Below are positions 47,692 to 56,532 of a stretch of DNA of 64,000 nt, piece by piece. The notes beneath the pieces were generated by a model, which had not been told where the DNA came from, did not search any database, and saw only the letters and a list, made by a program, of their open reading frames with translations. Position 1 is the stretch's first letter; every line of letters starts with the position of its first letter. Origin of the DNA: Rhizosphaericola mali (lineage in GTDB: Bacteria; Bacteroidota; Bacteroidia; Chitinophagales; Chitinophagaceae); NCBI RefSeq assembly GCF_004337365.2, contig NZ_CP044016.1:434001-498000 (forward strand), read 5' to 3'. Both the position numbers and the translations under genes were made by a program.

Positions 47692-47720
47692 GCACTAATC
47701 TATTTAGAAAAATATTTATA

Positions 47721-48128
47721 ATGATTCAACGTATTCAATCTGTTTGGTTACTTGTAGCGACAGTGTTGGCCTTATTTTCCTTAAAACAGACTTTCTTTTT
47801 TGGAAGTGTTTTAGGACAACCGGCTACACCATTTATGGGTACAACTAATACGCCTATAATGTTGATGACTATTTTGGTCGGTGTATTTTCCTTTTTATTG
47901 ATTTTTTTGTACAAAAAAAGAAGACAGCAATTATGGTTGACCGTGCTTAATCTTGTTTTAAGTTTGGGTTTGATTGCATTTTATTTTGTTCAGATCAACC
48001 AACAATTAGGGCAAATTGCATTAGGTTCTATATTTGTTTTTGCAGTTCCTATTTTTTTGTTGCTTGCAATGAAAGGAATTTATAGTGATAGGAAATTGTT
48101 AAAAAGTGTTGATCGATTAAGAGATTAA
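47721..48128 (+). CDS. DUF4293 membrane protein
   Basis: A 135-residue membrane protein with four helices. IQRIQSVWLLVATVLALFSL is the family's opening; FLIFLYKKRRQQLWLTVLN follows the second helix. Function unknown; restricted to Bacteroidota as far as I know. It follows ffh by 29 bases and shares its terminator, so it is probably cotranscribed. Confidence 0.87.
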   Translation: MIQRIQSVWLLVATVLALFSLKQTFFFGSVLGQPATPFMGTTNTPIMLMTILVGVFSFLLIFLYKKRRQQLWLTVLNLVLSLGLIAFYFVQINQQLGQIALGSIFVFAVPIFLLLAMKGIYSDRKLLKSVDRLRD

Positions 48129-48140
48129 ATTAGAATTATA

Positions 48141-48180
48141 GAAAATATGGGTAAACTTAATTATGTTTACCCATATTTTT
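48141..48180. terminator. Terminator after the ffh-DUF4293 operon
   Basis: A perfect 15-bp stem (48141-48155 with 48164-48178), 8-base loop and a T-run follow the DUF4293 stop. Confidence 0.85.
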
Positions 48181-48199
48181 TATAATTACCTTATACTAT

Positions 48200-49174
48200 A
48201 TGAAATGCTCCATTTGTGGCAATGATGCAGAGAATAAATGCATTGTTCTTACCGAGTTGTATTTTCAGTTTAATTCAAGTTTTCCCTATTTTGAGTGTAT
48301 TAAATGTGGCTGTATTCAGATAGAGAGAATTCCTGATGATCTTGGAAAATACTATCCGAAAAATTATTATTCCTTTCATTTGCAGGAAATTCCGTTAAAT
48401 GTGAGTTTTTTGAGAAAAATTCATTACCAAAATTTTGCAAATAAAAAATATCCATTTTCTGGGTTTTTTATATCCAAAATTTTTAAACCTTCTGGCTTTC
48501 ATTATTGGTTAAAAAAACTAAATGTAAAAGATACTGATACGCATATTTTAGATATTGGCTGCGGAAATGGGAATTTATTAAAACGCATTTTTCGTTTAGG
48601 CTTCAATAATCTACTCGGAATTGATCCATTTTTAGAAAAGGAGCAAAAAATTGCCACTAATTTTGCGATAGAAAAAAAAGAAATATTTGATCTGAACGAT
48701 CAATTTGATGTAGTGATGATGCATCATAGTTTAGAACATATGGATCGACAACATGATGTTATTGAACAGTTTAGCAAATTATTAAAACCAAATGGACATG
48801 GCTTAATTAGAATTCCGATCGTCAGTATTCCTTTAATGGAGCGTTTTGGAAAATATGTTGTGAGTTTGGATCCGCCAAGACATTTGTTTGTACATTCTAT
48901 TAACAGTATTCAATATTTATTAGAAATGCATGGGCTGGAAATTTATGATACGGTTTATGACGCAGATTTGTTTTCGATTAAAGCGTCTGAACAATACAAA
49001 CAAGGAATCGCACTTGCTGACAAAGAGAAAAGTTATATAGAAAATCCATCTGCGAGTATCTTTTCTAATGAAGATGATATTAGATTTGCAAAAGAAATTA
49101 AGGAGTTAAATTTGGCGCATTCAAGTGACAACGTAGCACTGTATATTCGAAAGAAAAATAAAATATATGTTTAA
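48200..49174 (+). CDS. Zinc-ribbon SAM-dependent methyltransferase
   Basis: A 324-residue cytoplasmic protein. An N-terminal zinc ribbon has Cys3/Cys6 and Cys33/Cys36 (CSIC...CIKC). The methyltransferase core has motif I ILDIGCGNGN (116-125), VVMMHHSLEHMDRQHDVIEQ and LIRIPIVSI. Related proteins act on sugars or lipid-linked glycans in surface polysaccharide clusters, but none is nearby. The end overlaps the next gene by 8 bases. Confidence 0.82.
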   Translation: MKCSICGNDAENKCIVLTELYFQFNSSFPYFECIKCGCIQIERIPDDLGKYYPKNYYSFHLQEIPLNVSFLRKIHYQNFANKKYPFSGFFISKIFKPSGFHYWLKKLNVKDTDTHILDIGCGNGNLLKRIFRLGFNNLLGIDPFLEKEQKIATNFAIEKKEIFDLNDQFDVVMMHHSLEHMDRQHDVIEQFSKLLKPNGHGLIRIPIVSIPLMERFGKYVVSLDPPRHLFVHSINSIQYLLEMHGLEIYDTVYDADLFSIKASEQYKQGIALADKEKSYIENPSASIFSNEDDIRFAKEIKELNLAHSSDNVALYIRKKNKIYV

Positions 49175-49958
49175 AAAATTAGGTTTAGCAGTTGTTGCCG
49201 CTTTGCTATTGAAAGCAAATGCAGTAATGGCTTATGGTACGATTGGACATCGTGTAGTTGCAGAAATTGCGCAAAGACACTTGTCTCGTCATGCTAAAAA
49301 GGAATTGAAAAAATTAATAGGCGAGGAGCCTTTGGCATATTGGGCGAATTGGCCAGATTTTATCAAATCGGATACGACAGGAAAATGGAAGTCATCTAGT
49401 CGTTGGCATTATGTAGATCTTCCAGGTAATTTGGATAAAACGGATTTCATTTCTCAATTAAAATCATTGAAGGGAGAAAATTTGTATACCCAAATGTCTG
49501 CTATGGAAGCCCAGTTGAAAGACAAATCCTTGCCAAAGGAACAACGTGAAATTGCTTTACGTTTCTTAATTCATTTGGTGGGAGATTTACATCAACCTTT
49601 GCACGTTGGCCGTGATGAAGATCAAGGTGGTAATAAAATTAAGGTCACATGGTTTGGAAAACCTACGAATGCGCATTCTGTTTGGGATGAAGCATTGGTT
49701 GATTTTCAACAATATAGCTATACGGAATATGCGACCGTTTTGGATGTGGTAAATAAGGATACGGCGAAAACTTGGGTGGATGAGCCTGTGGAAGATTGGT
49801 TTTATGAATCTCATGTATTGGCAGATAAAGTGTATGCAAATACACCAGAAAATGCAAAATTATCTTTTGGATATAATTATTTATTCGTAGGAGATTTGAA
49901 TACGGAATTAGCAAAAGGTGGTTTGCGTTTAGCTAAGATTTTGAATGAAATATTGTAA
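49167..49958 (+). CDS. S1/P1-family nuclease with Tyr in place of the N-terminal Trp
   Basis: A 263-residue exported zinc nuclease for single-stranded nucleic acids. Signal peptide MFKKLGLAVVAALLLKANAV up to MA. Zinc-ligand motifs: GTIGHRVVAEIAQRHLS, SRWHYVDLP, FLIHLVGDLHQPLHVG (with the His-Asp-His cluster) and NAHSVWDEALVDF. In S1/P1 nucleases the mature protein begins with Trp that binds zinc through its backbone; here it begins Tyr23-Gly-Thr. It overlaps the methyltransferase gene by 8 bases. Predicted periplasmic nutrient-scavenging enzyme. Confidence 0.9.
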   Translation: MFKKLGLAVVAALLLKANAVMAYGTIGHRVVAEIAQRHLSRHAKKELKKLIGEEPLAYWANWPDFIKSDTTGKWKSSSRWHYVDLPGNLDKTDFISQLKSLKGENLYTQMSAMEAQLKDKSLPKEQREIALRFLIHLVGDLHQPLHVGRDEDQGGNKIKVTWFGKPTNAHSVWDEALVDFQQYSYTEYATVLDVVNKDTAKTWVDEPVEDWFYESHVLADKVYANTPENAKLSFGYNYLFVGDLNTELAKGGLRLAKILNEIL

Positions 49959-49980
49959 TTATTACTCCAAATAATGATAT

Positions 49981-50017
49981 AAAAAATCCTCCATATTCTA
50001 AATATGGAGGATTTTTT
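49981..50017. terminator. Bidirectional terminator
   Basis: A 17-bp perfect stem (49981-49997 with 50001-50017) around a 3-base loop, with A6 and T6 runs, between the convergent nuclease and E2 genes. Confidence 0.93.
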
Positions 50018-50036
50018 ATGTATAAATATAAAATGA

Positions 50037-51383
50037 TTAATAAGCTTTGGCACTATCCCAATTTTCCATTTCTTTGACTATCTCATGTAAAAATGTAGAA
50101 CCTAGAGCACCATCAATTATACGATGGTCATAACTTAAAGACAGCATCATAATGTGACGAATTCCAATAGTATCGCCTGTTTCAGATTCTATTACGACAG
50201 GCTTTTTCTTAATAGTTCCGATTGCTAAAATCGCGACTTGTGGTTGATTAATAATCGGCGTACCGGTCAAACTTCCAAAACTTCCAACATTGGTAATGGT
50301 AAATGTACCATCTTGCGTATCAGAAGGTTTTAATTTGTTTTTTCTAGCGTTATCTGCCAAATCATTGACCGCTCGACTCAAGCCAGCAAGATTCAAATAA
50401 GAGGCGTTTTTAATTACCGGAACGATCAAATTACCACTTGGTAAAGCTGTAGCCATACCCAAATTAATATCTTTTTTCAAGATAATATTATCGCCGTCCA
50501 CTGAACTATTCAGCATTGGATATTTTTTCAACGCCTTAATTACACAATCCATGAAAATAGGCGTGAAGGTGATTTTTGTATTTTCCTGTTTTTCAAAATT
50601 GACTTTAACTTTATTACGCCATTGTACAATTTTAGTAACGTCTGCTTCTTCGAATGAAGTTACGGTTGCGCTTGTATTTTGACTTTCCTTCATGTGGTGC
50701 GCGATTAATTTGCGCATGCGATCCATCTCTACAATTTCAACATTATTAGAAGGAGTACTATTTTCAAATTTTCGAACTTCCTGAACTGTAGCTGCTTCTT
50801 GTTGTACAATTTTCGGCTCCAGTGTAGGAACATTATTGCTTTTTTTAGCTGCTACGTATGCTAGTAAATCATTTTTAGAAACGCGATTATCTTTCCCCGT
50901 TCCCGCAATTTTTTCTAATTCTTGGTAAGAAATTCCTTCCGTGCGAGCAATATTCAATACTAAAGGAGAATAAAAACCATTATTTGTTTTATCTGAATTT
51001 CCATTTACTTGAGCTCCTTCTGATTTGGAAAAATCATTTGTTTGAGGCAAATAGGGAATATCTACATTTTCAGTAATTTCTTCTTTAGGAGCCGATTCAA
51101 TTATTGTTTCTAATGGCTTAACTTCTTGATTTTCTGCAGATTGCTCAGTTTCAATAGTTGCAATGATGCTACCTACAGGAGCAACTTGATTTTCTGAAAA
51201 AAAAGTTTCTTTCAAAATTCCAGTTACTGGTGCCGGCACCTCACTGTCCACTTTATCGGTCGCAATTTCTAATATCACTTCCTCTTCTTGTACCAAATCT
51301 CCCGGTTGTTTCAACCATTTAAGTATTGTCGCATCCGTAATTCCTTCTCCGAGAGAAGGCAGTAATATATCTTGTATTGCCAT
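50037..51383 (-). CDS. 2-oxoacid dehydrogenase E2 component (dihydrolipoamide acyltransferase)
   Basis: A 448-residue acyltransferase core of a 2-oxoacid dehydrogenase complex. A lipoyl domain (1-80) carries Lys44 in EIATDKVDSEVP. A Pro/Glu-rich linker and an E3/E1-binding domain (about 140-185, LNIARTEGISYQELEKIAG) follow. The catalytic domain ends with SLSYDHRIIDG (His420, Asp424). The sequence fits branched-chain 2-oxoacid dehydrogenase E2 rather than succinyltransferase, which is an inference. No E1 or E3 gene is adjacent. Iso-branched fatty acids used in Bacteroidota lipids depend on such a complex. Confidence 0.88.
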   Translation of the reverse strand: MAIQDILLPSLGEGITDATILKWLKQPGDLVQEEEVILEIATDKVDSEVPAPVTGILKETFFSENQVAPVGSIIATIETEQSAENQEVKPLETIIESAPKEEITENVDIPYLPQTNDFSKSEGAQVNGNSDKTNNGFYSPLVLNIARTEGISYQELEKIAGTGKDNRVSKNDLLAYVAAKKSNNVPTLEPKIVQQEAATVQEVRKFENSTPSNNVEIVEMDRMRKLIAHHMKESQNTSATVTSFEEADVTKIVQWRNKVKVNFEKQENTKITFTPIFMDCVIKALKKYPMLNSSVDGDNIILKKDINLGMATALPSGNLIVPVIKNASYLNLAGLSRAVNDLADNARKNKLKPSDTQDGTFTITNVGSFGSLTGTPIINQPQVAILAIGTIKKKPVVIESETGDTIGIRHIMMLSLSYDHRIIDGALGSTFLHEIVKEMENWDSAKAY

Positions 51384-51461
51384 TTTTTTATTTCATCATT
51401 TTAAGCCGTATTTACACACAGCGTTGCAATTGTCCTGCTTACATTCAAGCAATCTCGGGCG

Positions 51462-51469
51462 CAAAAATA
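51462..51469 (-). promoter_or_regulatory. -7 promoter box of the E2 gene
   Basis: On the minus strand TATTTTTG matches TAnnTTTG, 79 bases upstream of the ATG. No -33 TTG is seen. Confidence 0.4.
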
Positions 51470-51492
51470 AGCTTTTCCTAAGAACTAAAAGA

Positions 51493-52743
51493 TTATGCGT
51501 TTGCGTGACGTAATATTTGAATTAACATATTGAGTGCATGATTGGTTGTCAATTGCATATTTCTTTCTCTGTTATGTCTAAATTGGAATTTTTTAGTTGT
51601 AATATATTCTTTTGTTCCCACTGCAATCCAAACTGTTCCTACAGGTTTTTCGTCCGAACCTCCGTCTGGTCCTAATATTCCAGACACAGCAATCGCATAA
51701 TCTGAATGGACAATATTAAGCGTTCCTTGCACCATTTCCTTGACAGTTTCTTCACTTACCGCACCAAATTTTTCCAATGTTTCACTTTTTACATGCAAAA
51801 TTTCATGTTTGACTTGATTACTATAAGCGACAATTCCGCCTAATAGATATTGGGATGCGCCAGGAACACTGCTAATGATATGCGCAATATTTCCAGCAGT
51901 GCAACTTTCCGCGGTGGCAACGGTAAGATTTTGAGATTTTAACAATTTACCCAAAGCGACTTCCGTACTATCTCCATTATCTGAAATAATTACATCAGGC
52001 AATAATGCTTTCATTTTGGCAAATTCTTCATCCAAAACACGATTTACTTCTTCTAAATTGTCTCCATGCAAGGTCAAGCGCAATCTTACTTTTCCTAAAT
52101 CAGGTAAATAAGCCAAGCCCATACCTTTGGGAAGTTGATCTTCGAATGTTTGGATACGATCATTAATTGCAGATTCTCCCAAACCTCCAGTAAGCAAATA
52201 GCGATAACCGATCGTAGGTAATTGTAATGTTTGTTTGAATTTTGGAACTATAAAATCTGTGATCATTCCTTTCATTTCAAATGGAACACCTGGCATACTG
52301 ATGATTATTTTTCCATTTCTTTCAAACCACATCCCAAAAGCAGTTCCACGAGTATTCGGAATCGGCGTACAAGCTTTGGGTAATAATGCTTGCCCCATTT
52401 GCTTTTCTGCCAAAGTTCTATTGATAAATATTTTTTTCAGATTGACTAATGCATCTTCATTTTGGATAAGTTCCGTTTGGAAATATTCGCATAAAAGCGG
52501 CTTCGTAATGTCGTCTGACGTGGGTCCGAGACCGCCCGTAATCAATACAATATCTGCATGTGTTTGTTCCTCGTCCAAGGCTTTCCACATTTCATCCCAA
52601 GCGTCACCGACAGCCACTCTTCTTACGATATCAATGCCAATCGCATTCAATTCTTGTGCTATAAAAGCGCTATTCGTATCAATCACTTGACCAATTAAAA
52701 GTTCGTCTCCAATAGTCAAAATGGATGCTTTTATCTTTTCCAT
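51493..52743 (-). CDS. cinA: CinA-family nicotinamide-nucleotide amidohydrolase
   Basis: A 416-residue protein with an N-terminal MoCF-like domain (SILTIGDELLIGQVIDTNSA, LITGGLGPTSDDITK, MPGVPFEMKGM) and a C-terminal PncC amidohydrolase domain (about 255-416, VATAESCTAGNIAHIIS and GILGPDGGSDEKPVGTVWIA). The pair degrades and recycles NMN in NAD metabolism. Length is normal. The promoter is so close that the message may be leaderless. Confidence 0.93.
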   Translation of the reverse strand: MEKIKASILTIGDELLIGQVIDTNSAFIAQELNAIGIDIVRRVAVGDAWDEMWKALDEEQTHADIVLITGGLGPTSDDITKPLLCEYFQTELIQNEDALVNLKKIFINRTLAEKQMGQALLPKACTPIPNTRGTAFGMWFERNGKIIISMPGVPFEMKGMITDFIVPKFKQTLQLPTIGYRYLLTGGLGESAINDRIQTFEDQLPKGMGLAYLPDLGKVRLRLTLHGDNLEEVNRVLDEEFAKMKALLPDVIISDNGDSTEVALGKLLKSQNLTVATAESCTAGNIAHIISSVPGASQYLLGGIVAYSNQVKHEILHVKSETLEKFGAVSEETVKEMVQGTLNIVHSDYAIAVSGILGPDGGSDEKPVGTVWIAVGTKEYITTKKFQFRHNRERNMQLTTNHALNMLIQILRHANA

Positions 52744-52748
52744 ACTTG

Positions 52749-52776
52749 CAAGATAGTGAAAAGATATTTACCCAAA
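52749..52776 (-). promoter_or_regulatory. Promoter of cinA
   Basis: On the minus strand TTTG (52776-52773) and TATCTTGC (the near match to TAnnTTTG, 52755-52748) are 17 bases apart. The ATG (52743) begins about 5 bases after the -7 element, so transcription would start at or next to the start codon. Confidence 0.5.
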
Positions 52777-52802
52777 TTTTTAGAAAAAAGGGCGAACAAT
52801 AT

Positions 52803-52810
52803 TACATTTG
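52803..52810 (+). promoter_or_regulatory. -7 promoter box of dacB
   Basis: TACATTTG matches TAnnTTTG and ends 4 bases before the ATG at 52815. If used, the message would be leaderless. No -33 TTG is seen upstream. Confidence 0.45.
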
Positions 52811-52814
52811 AAAC

Positions 52815-54227
52815 ATGAAGAAATTATGGTTGAGCTCGTTTATTTTAATTACAAGTATCACTTCTTACGCACAATCTACCATTGAAAATCGTCTTACTTC
52901 TGCATTTGATCGATTAGAAAATGATCGTCAAATGGCACATGGTTCCGTTAGTTTCACAGTGGCGGATGCAGAGGAGGGGAAAATAATTTTTCAAAAAAAT
53001 GGCTCTATTGGTTTGTCTCCTGCGAGTTCGCAAAAGATATTCACTGCCATTGCTTCCTATTCGATTTTGGGACAAGATTTTCATTTTAAAACAATATTAG
53101 GATATACTGGAAAAGTGGAAGATGGCGTTTTGAACGGTAATTTGATTTTAACGGGTTATGGAGATCCCACATTGGGAAGTTGGCGATATGATGGGTACAA
53201 ACCTGAAGATGTAGAGAAAAAAATATTTGCGGCCTTAGCTAAAAATGATATTCGCGCGGTAAATGGTGATATTATTATCGATGATTCCAAATTTTCGATG
53301 CAACCAACACCTGGCGGCTGGCCTTGGAATGACATGGGCAATTATTACGGAGCGCCCAATTGGGGATTTAATTGGTTGGAAAATCAATATGATATCACCT
53401 ATCATCCTGCATCCAAATTGGGTGATACGGTTTCTATTGTTCGAACAAATGTCGCTTTGCCCAATGTGATTTTTTTAAATAATATCAAAACGGGGCATTC
53501 GGATGAAGGGGATAATAGTTATATTTATTTGCCTCCGTATGGGAATGTGGCAGTTTTGACTGGTTCAATTCCTTATGGAAAAAATACCACGTCTTCGGGT
53601 TCTGTTCCCAATCCTCCATTGTTATTTGCTAAACAATTACAGACTTGGATGCAAAAACGAAATTTCTATACAATTGGATCTTTCTTGGCTGCGAATCAAT
53701 TGGTTATGCAACATAAAAAAGTACCTGAAATAAAAACTGTTTTGGATACTTTATTTTCTCCTAATATGGACCAGATGATGTATTATTTTTTGCATAAAAG
53801 CATTAATCTTTATGGCGAGTCATTTGCCAAATATTTAGGCTATCAAGAAGCAAAAGAAGGGGCGACTGACGCTGGGGTGCAAGTGATTAGGGATTTTTGG
53901 GAAAAGAAAGATATTGGTAATAATGACTTGAAAATGATGGATGGGAGTGGACTTTCTCCGCAAAATTATGTGACCTCAACTGCGGAGGTCAAAGCGCTTT
54001 TATTTGCCCAAAAACAAAATTGGTTTGATGCTTTTTACAAAGCCCTACCAGATTACAATGGTACGAAAATGAAAAGCGGTACGATCCACGGATGTAAAGC
54101 TTACGCCGGTTATCAAACAAGTAAATCAGGAAAGAAATATGTATTTTCTCTTATCATCAACAATTATGATGGCGGACATGACGCACTAGTTCAAAAAATG
54201 TATCAATTGTTGAATGTGTTGAAATAA
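52815..54227 (+). CDS. dacB: D-alanyl-D-alanine carboxypeptidase, PBP4 (DacB) family
   Basis: A 470-residue periplasmic S13 peptidase that trims or cross-link-cleaves peptidoglycan peptides. Signal peptide MKKLWLSSFILITSITSYA. The nucleophile motif is SSQK (Ser71, Lys74 in SPASSQKIF). SIN in HKSINLYGESFAKYLG supplies the SxN motif. DGSGLSPQNYV and the KSGT motif in KMKSGTIHGCKAYAGY follow. Length is normal. A terminator follows. Confidence 0.92.
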   Translation: MKKLWLSSFILITSITSYAQSTIENRLTSAFDRLENDRQMAHGSVSFTVADAEEGKIIFQKNGSIGLSPASSQKIFTAIASYSILGQDFHFKTILGYTGKVEDGVLNGNLILTGYGDPTLGSWRYDGYKPEDVEKKIFAALAKNDIRAVNGDIIIDDSKFSMQPTPGGWPWNDMGNYYGAPNWGFNWLENQYDITYHPASKLGDTVSIVRTNVALPNVIFLNNIKTGHSDEGDNSYIYLPPYGNVAVLTGSIPYGKNTTSSGSVPNPPLLFAKQLQTWMQKRNFYTIGSFLAANQLVMQHKKVPEIKTVLDTLFSPNMDQMMYYFLHKSINLYGESFAKYLGYQEAKEGATDAGVQVIRDFWEKKDIGNNDLKMMDGSGLSPQNYVTSTAEVKALLFAQKQNWFDAFYKALPDYNGTKMKSGTIHGCKAYAGYQTSKSGKKYVFSLIINNYDGGHDALVQKMYQLLNVLK

Positions 54228-54244
54228 TAGAAATGAAGTAAAAG

Positions 54245-54278
54245 AAAACGGTGAATTCGATTAAGAATTCACCGTTTT
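54245..54278. terminator. Bidirectional terminator
   Basis: A 14-bp perfect stem (54245-54258 with 54265-54278), 6-base loop, flanked by A and T residues, between dacB and the convergent MFS gene. The T-run is short (4). Confidence 0.8.
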
Positions 54279-54298
54279 GCTTTGTATTAAGAATGATT

Positions 54299-55621
54299 TT
54301 ATTCTTCCTCTGTTCTTCCGATTTTATGTCCTTTCAATGCAAAGAACAAAATGAAAGCATAGCATGGTACCAATATCCAAAAGCCTTTTTGCATGCTGCC
54401 GATGGATTCACTGATATTTGCCCATAATTTTGGAATAATTGCTCCGCCAGCGATACCAATAACCAATAAGCCTGAGCCAGTTTTCAAGAATTTACCCAAA
54501 CCATGAATACTTAATGGCCAGATTGCCGGCCACATTTGTGCATTAGCTAAGCCCAATAATGCCACACAAGCAATGGAATATTGTCTGGGTAAAAATATGA
54601 TGCCTAAAGAAAGTATAATTCCCGCAATCGCAGAAATTCTCAATGCTTTTTGTTGGCTGATATATTTAGGAATTAAGACAATACCGCTCACATAACCAAT
54701 GATCATACCTGCCATTGTATAAGCTGTAAAGTTTTTAGCAACATCTAATGAATATCCCAATCCTTGATTTCCATATATTTGGATCATGTCGCCCGCCATA
54801 ACTTCTACGCCTACATATAAAAATAATGCAATGAATCCCAACCACAAATAGGTATAAGAAAAGATATTTTTTTCTTTTTTAGGATTAAAATCATCTTCCA
54901 TTTGTTTCAATGATTCGCCTACTTCATTTTTGATATCTGGAAGTTTGGAAAATTTGATAGCAATTGCAACTATGGCAAAAGCTATAGCAATAAATATATA
55001 AGGCCCAACAATTCTACCTGCTAATTCGTCTAATAATTTGCTTTTTACATCAGGAGCTACTTTATCCAAATTCTGAAATTTACCCATATCTTTCAACAAG
55101 ATAGCGCCCATTACCAATGGAGCTAATGCACCAGCACATTTATTGAAAAGTCCCATAATAGAGATTCTTTTCGCAGCACTTTTGATTGGTCCTAATATTG
55201 TAATGTATGGATTTACAGCAGTTTGCAACAATGCCATCCCAATACCAATCGTAAAAATACCACTTAGAAATAGACCAAATGTGCGAGAATGTGCCGCTGG
55301 AATAAATATCACGGAACCTAAAGCCATGATAAGTAAACCTAATACCATTCCATTTTTAAATCCAATTTTGGATAAAACCCAAGAGGACGGAAATGCCATT
55401 ACCGCGAAGGAGATATAAGAGGCAAATGTTACTAATACGGCTTCTTTGGGAGTAAGGTCACACGCATTTTGTAAGTAGGGAATCAAAGTGCTATTGACCC
55501 AAGTAATAAAACCAAGAGCGAAGAATATAATTCCAATAATAATAGTTGGAATTAAGTAGTTTTTTGTCCCATTTTCGCTAGTGTTTTCAACACTAGAAGG
55601 AGTCGAAGAAACAGAAGGCAT
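54299..55621 (-). CDS. FucP-type sugar MFS transporter
   Basis: A 440-residue inner-membrane transporter with 12 helices of the FucP (L-fucose or glucose/galactose:H+ symporter) group. FFALGFITWVNSTLIPYLQN, LTPKEAVLVTFASYISF and ALLQTAVNPYITILG are family marks. The sugar cannot be told from sequence. No sugar catabolic genes lie next to it. Confidence 0.88.
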   Translation of the reverse strand: MPSVSSTPSSVENTSENGTKNYLIPTIIIGIIFFALGFITWVNSTLIPYLQNACDLTPKEAVLVTFASYISFAVMAFPSSWVLSKIGFKNGMVLGLLIMALGSVIFIPAAHSRTFGLFLSGIFTIGIGMALLQTAVNPYITILGPIKSAAKRISIMGLFNKCAGALAPLVMGAILLKDMGKFQNLDKVAPDVKSKLLDELAGRIVGPYIFIAIAFAIVAIAIKFSKLPDIKNEVGESLKQMEDDFNPKKEKNIFSYTYLWLGFIALFLYVGVEVMAGDMIQIYGNQGLGYSLDVAKNFTAYTMAGMIIGYVSGIVLIPKYISQQKALRISAIAGIILSLGIIFLPRQYSIACVALLGLANAQMWPAIWPLSIHGLGKFLKTGSGLLVIGIAGGAIIPKLWANISESIGSMQKGFWILVPCYAFILFFALKGHKIGRTEEE

Positions 55622-55779
55622 ATAGTTTTTTTTTATATTGTGCTAACTTACGTAATTTTTCAACACAGATGTAAATCTTTTTAATAAAATTTAAAAACTG
55701 ATATTTTTTAGCTTAGGTATAAACGTGGTTAAAAAAATAAAATATAGTTATTTTTTTAATATGTCTAATTCATTAATGA

Positions 55780-56436
55780 TCAATGTTGTATCAACTTTCC
55801 AGACATGACTCCTACCAATAATATTACGGCGAAAACAATCATTATTAATCCAGAAATCCTGTTGATAAGATGAATATTGTGCGGTGTCAATCGATTGCGT
55901 ATTTTACCTGAAAGGAATACTTTGAGTATATCTCCACATAATACAAAGATTAGACAGGTAACAAATGAGGTAACTCTATATCGTAAAGGATGCTCAGACG
56001 AACTGGCAGCGCTCATCAGTGCCGCAGAAGAGGCAAACCAAAATATAAATACTCCAGGATTGAGAATATTCATAAAATAACCGCTAAAAAAGGATGAAAC
56101 TAATGCTCGACTCGTTTGTTTGGTTTCACATGCTCTTATTTCTTGTTCACTCATTACTTTTTTGAAAAACAAATTATAAATTCCAATAATGAATAAAAAC
56201 ACACTTCCAATAATTCCAATCACTTTTTCATGTGCCATTGCAGAATGAAACAATTGACTGAAAACGTTACAAATCATGACAACCGTAATATCACTTATAG
56301 AAACGCCAATAACAAAAAATAATCCATTTTTATGTCCATTAAGGACGCTTTGTCTAATAATTGCAAATATGATAGGCCCAACAGAAATGCTCAGAACCAA
56401 CCCCATCGCTATACCTTTTATAAGGGCAGATATCAT
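55780..56436 (-). CDS. LysE/RhtB-family exporter
   Basis: A 218-residue inner-membrane protein with six helices. KGIAMGLVLSISVGPIIFAI with IRQSVLNGHKNGLFFVIGVS is the LysE signature; SGYFMNILNPGVFIFW follows. The family exports amino acids and related metabolites. It lies 96 bases downstream of a GH3 amido-synthetase gene on the same strand. Export of amino acids or of the GH3 product is possible, by inference. Confidence 0.85.
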   Translation of the reverse strand: MISALIKGIAMGLVLSISVGPIIFAIIRQSVLNGHKNGLFFVIGVSISDITVVMICNVFSQLFHSAMAHEKVIGIIGSVFLFIIGIYNLFFKKVMSEQEIRACETKQTSRALVSSFFSGYFMNILNPGVFIFWFASSAALMSAASSSEHPLRYRVTSFVTCLIFVLCGDILKVFLSGKIRNRLTPHNIHLINRISGLIMIVFAVILLVGVMSGKLIQH

Positions 56437-56532
56437 CTTATTTAATTTTCATTTTTTCTGTGCTATTCTTAACGCTTACCATCTACGAATTGTTTACTAT
56501 ACCCACATTTCTAACACAGTTAAAATATTTGG

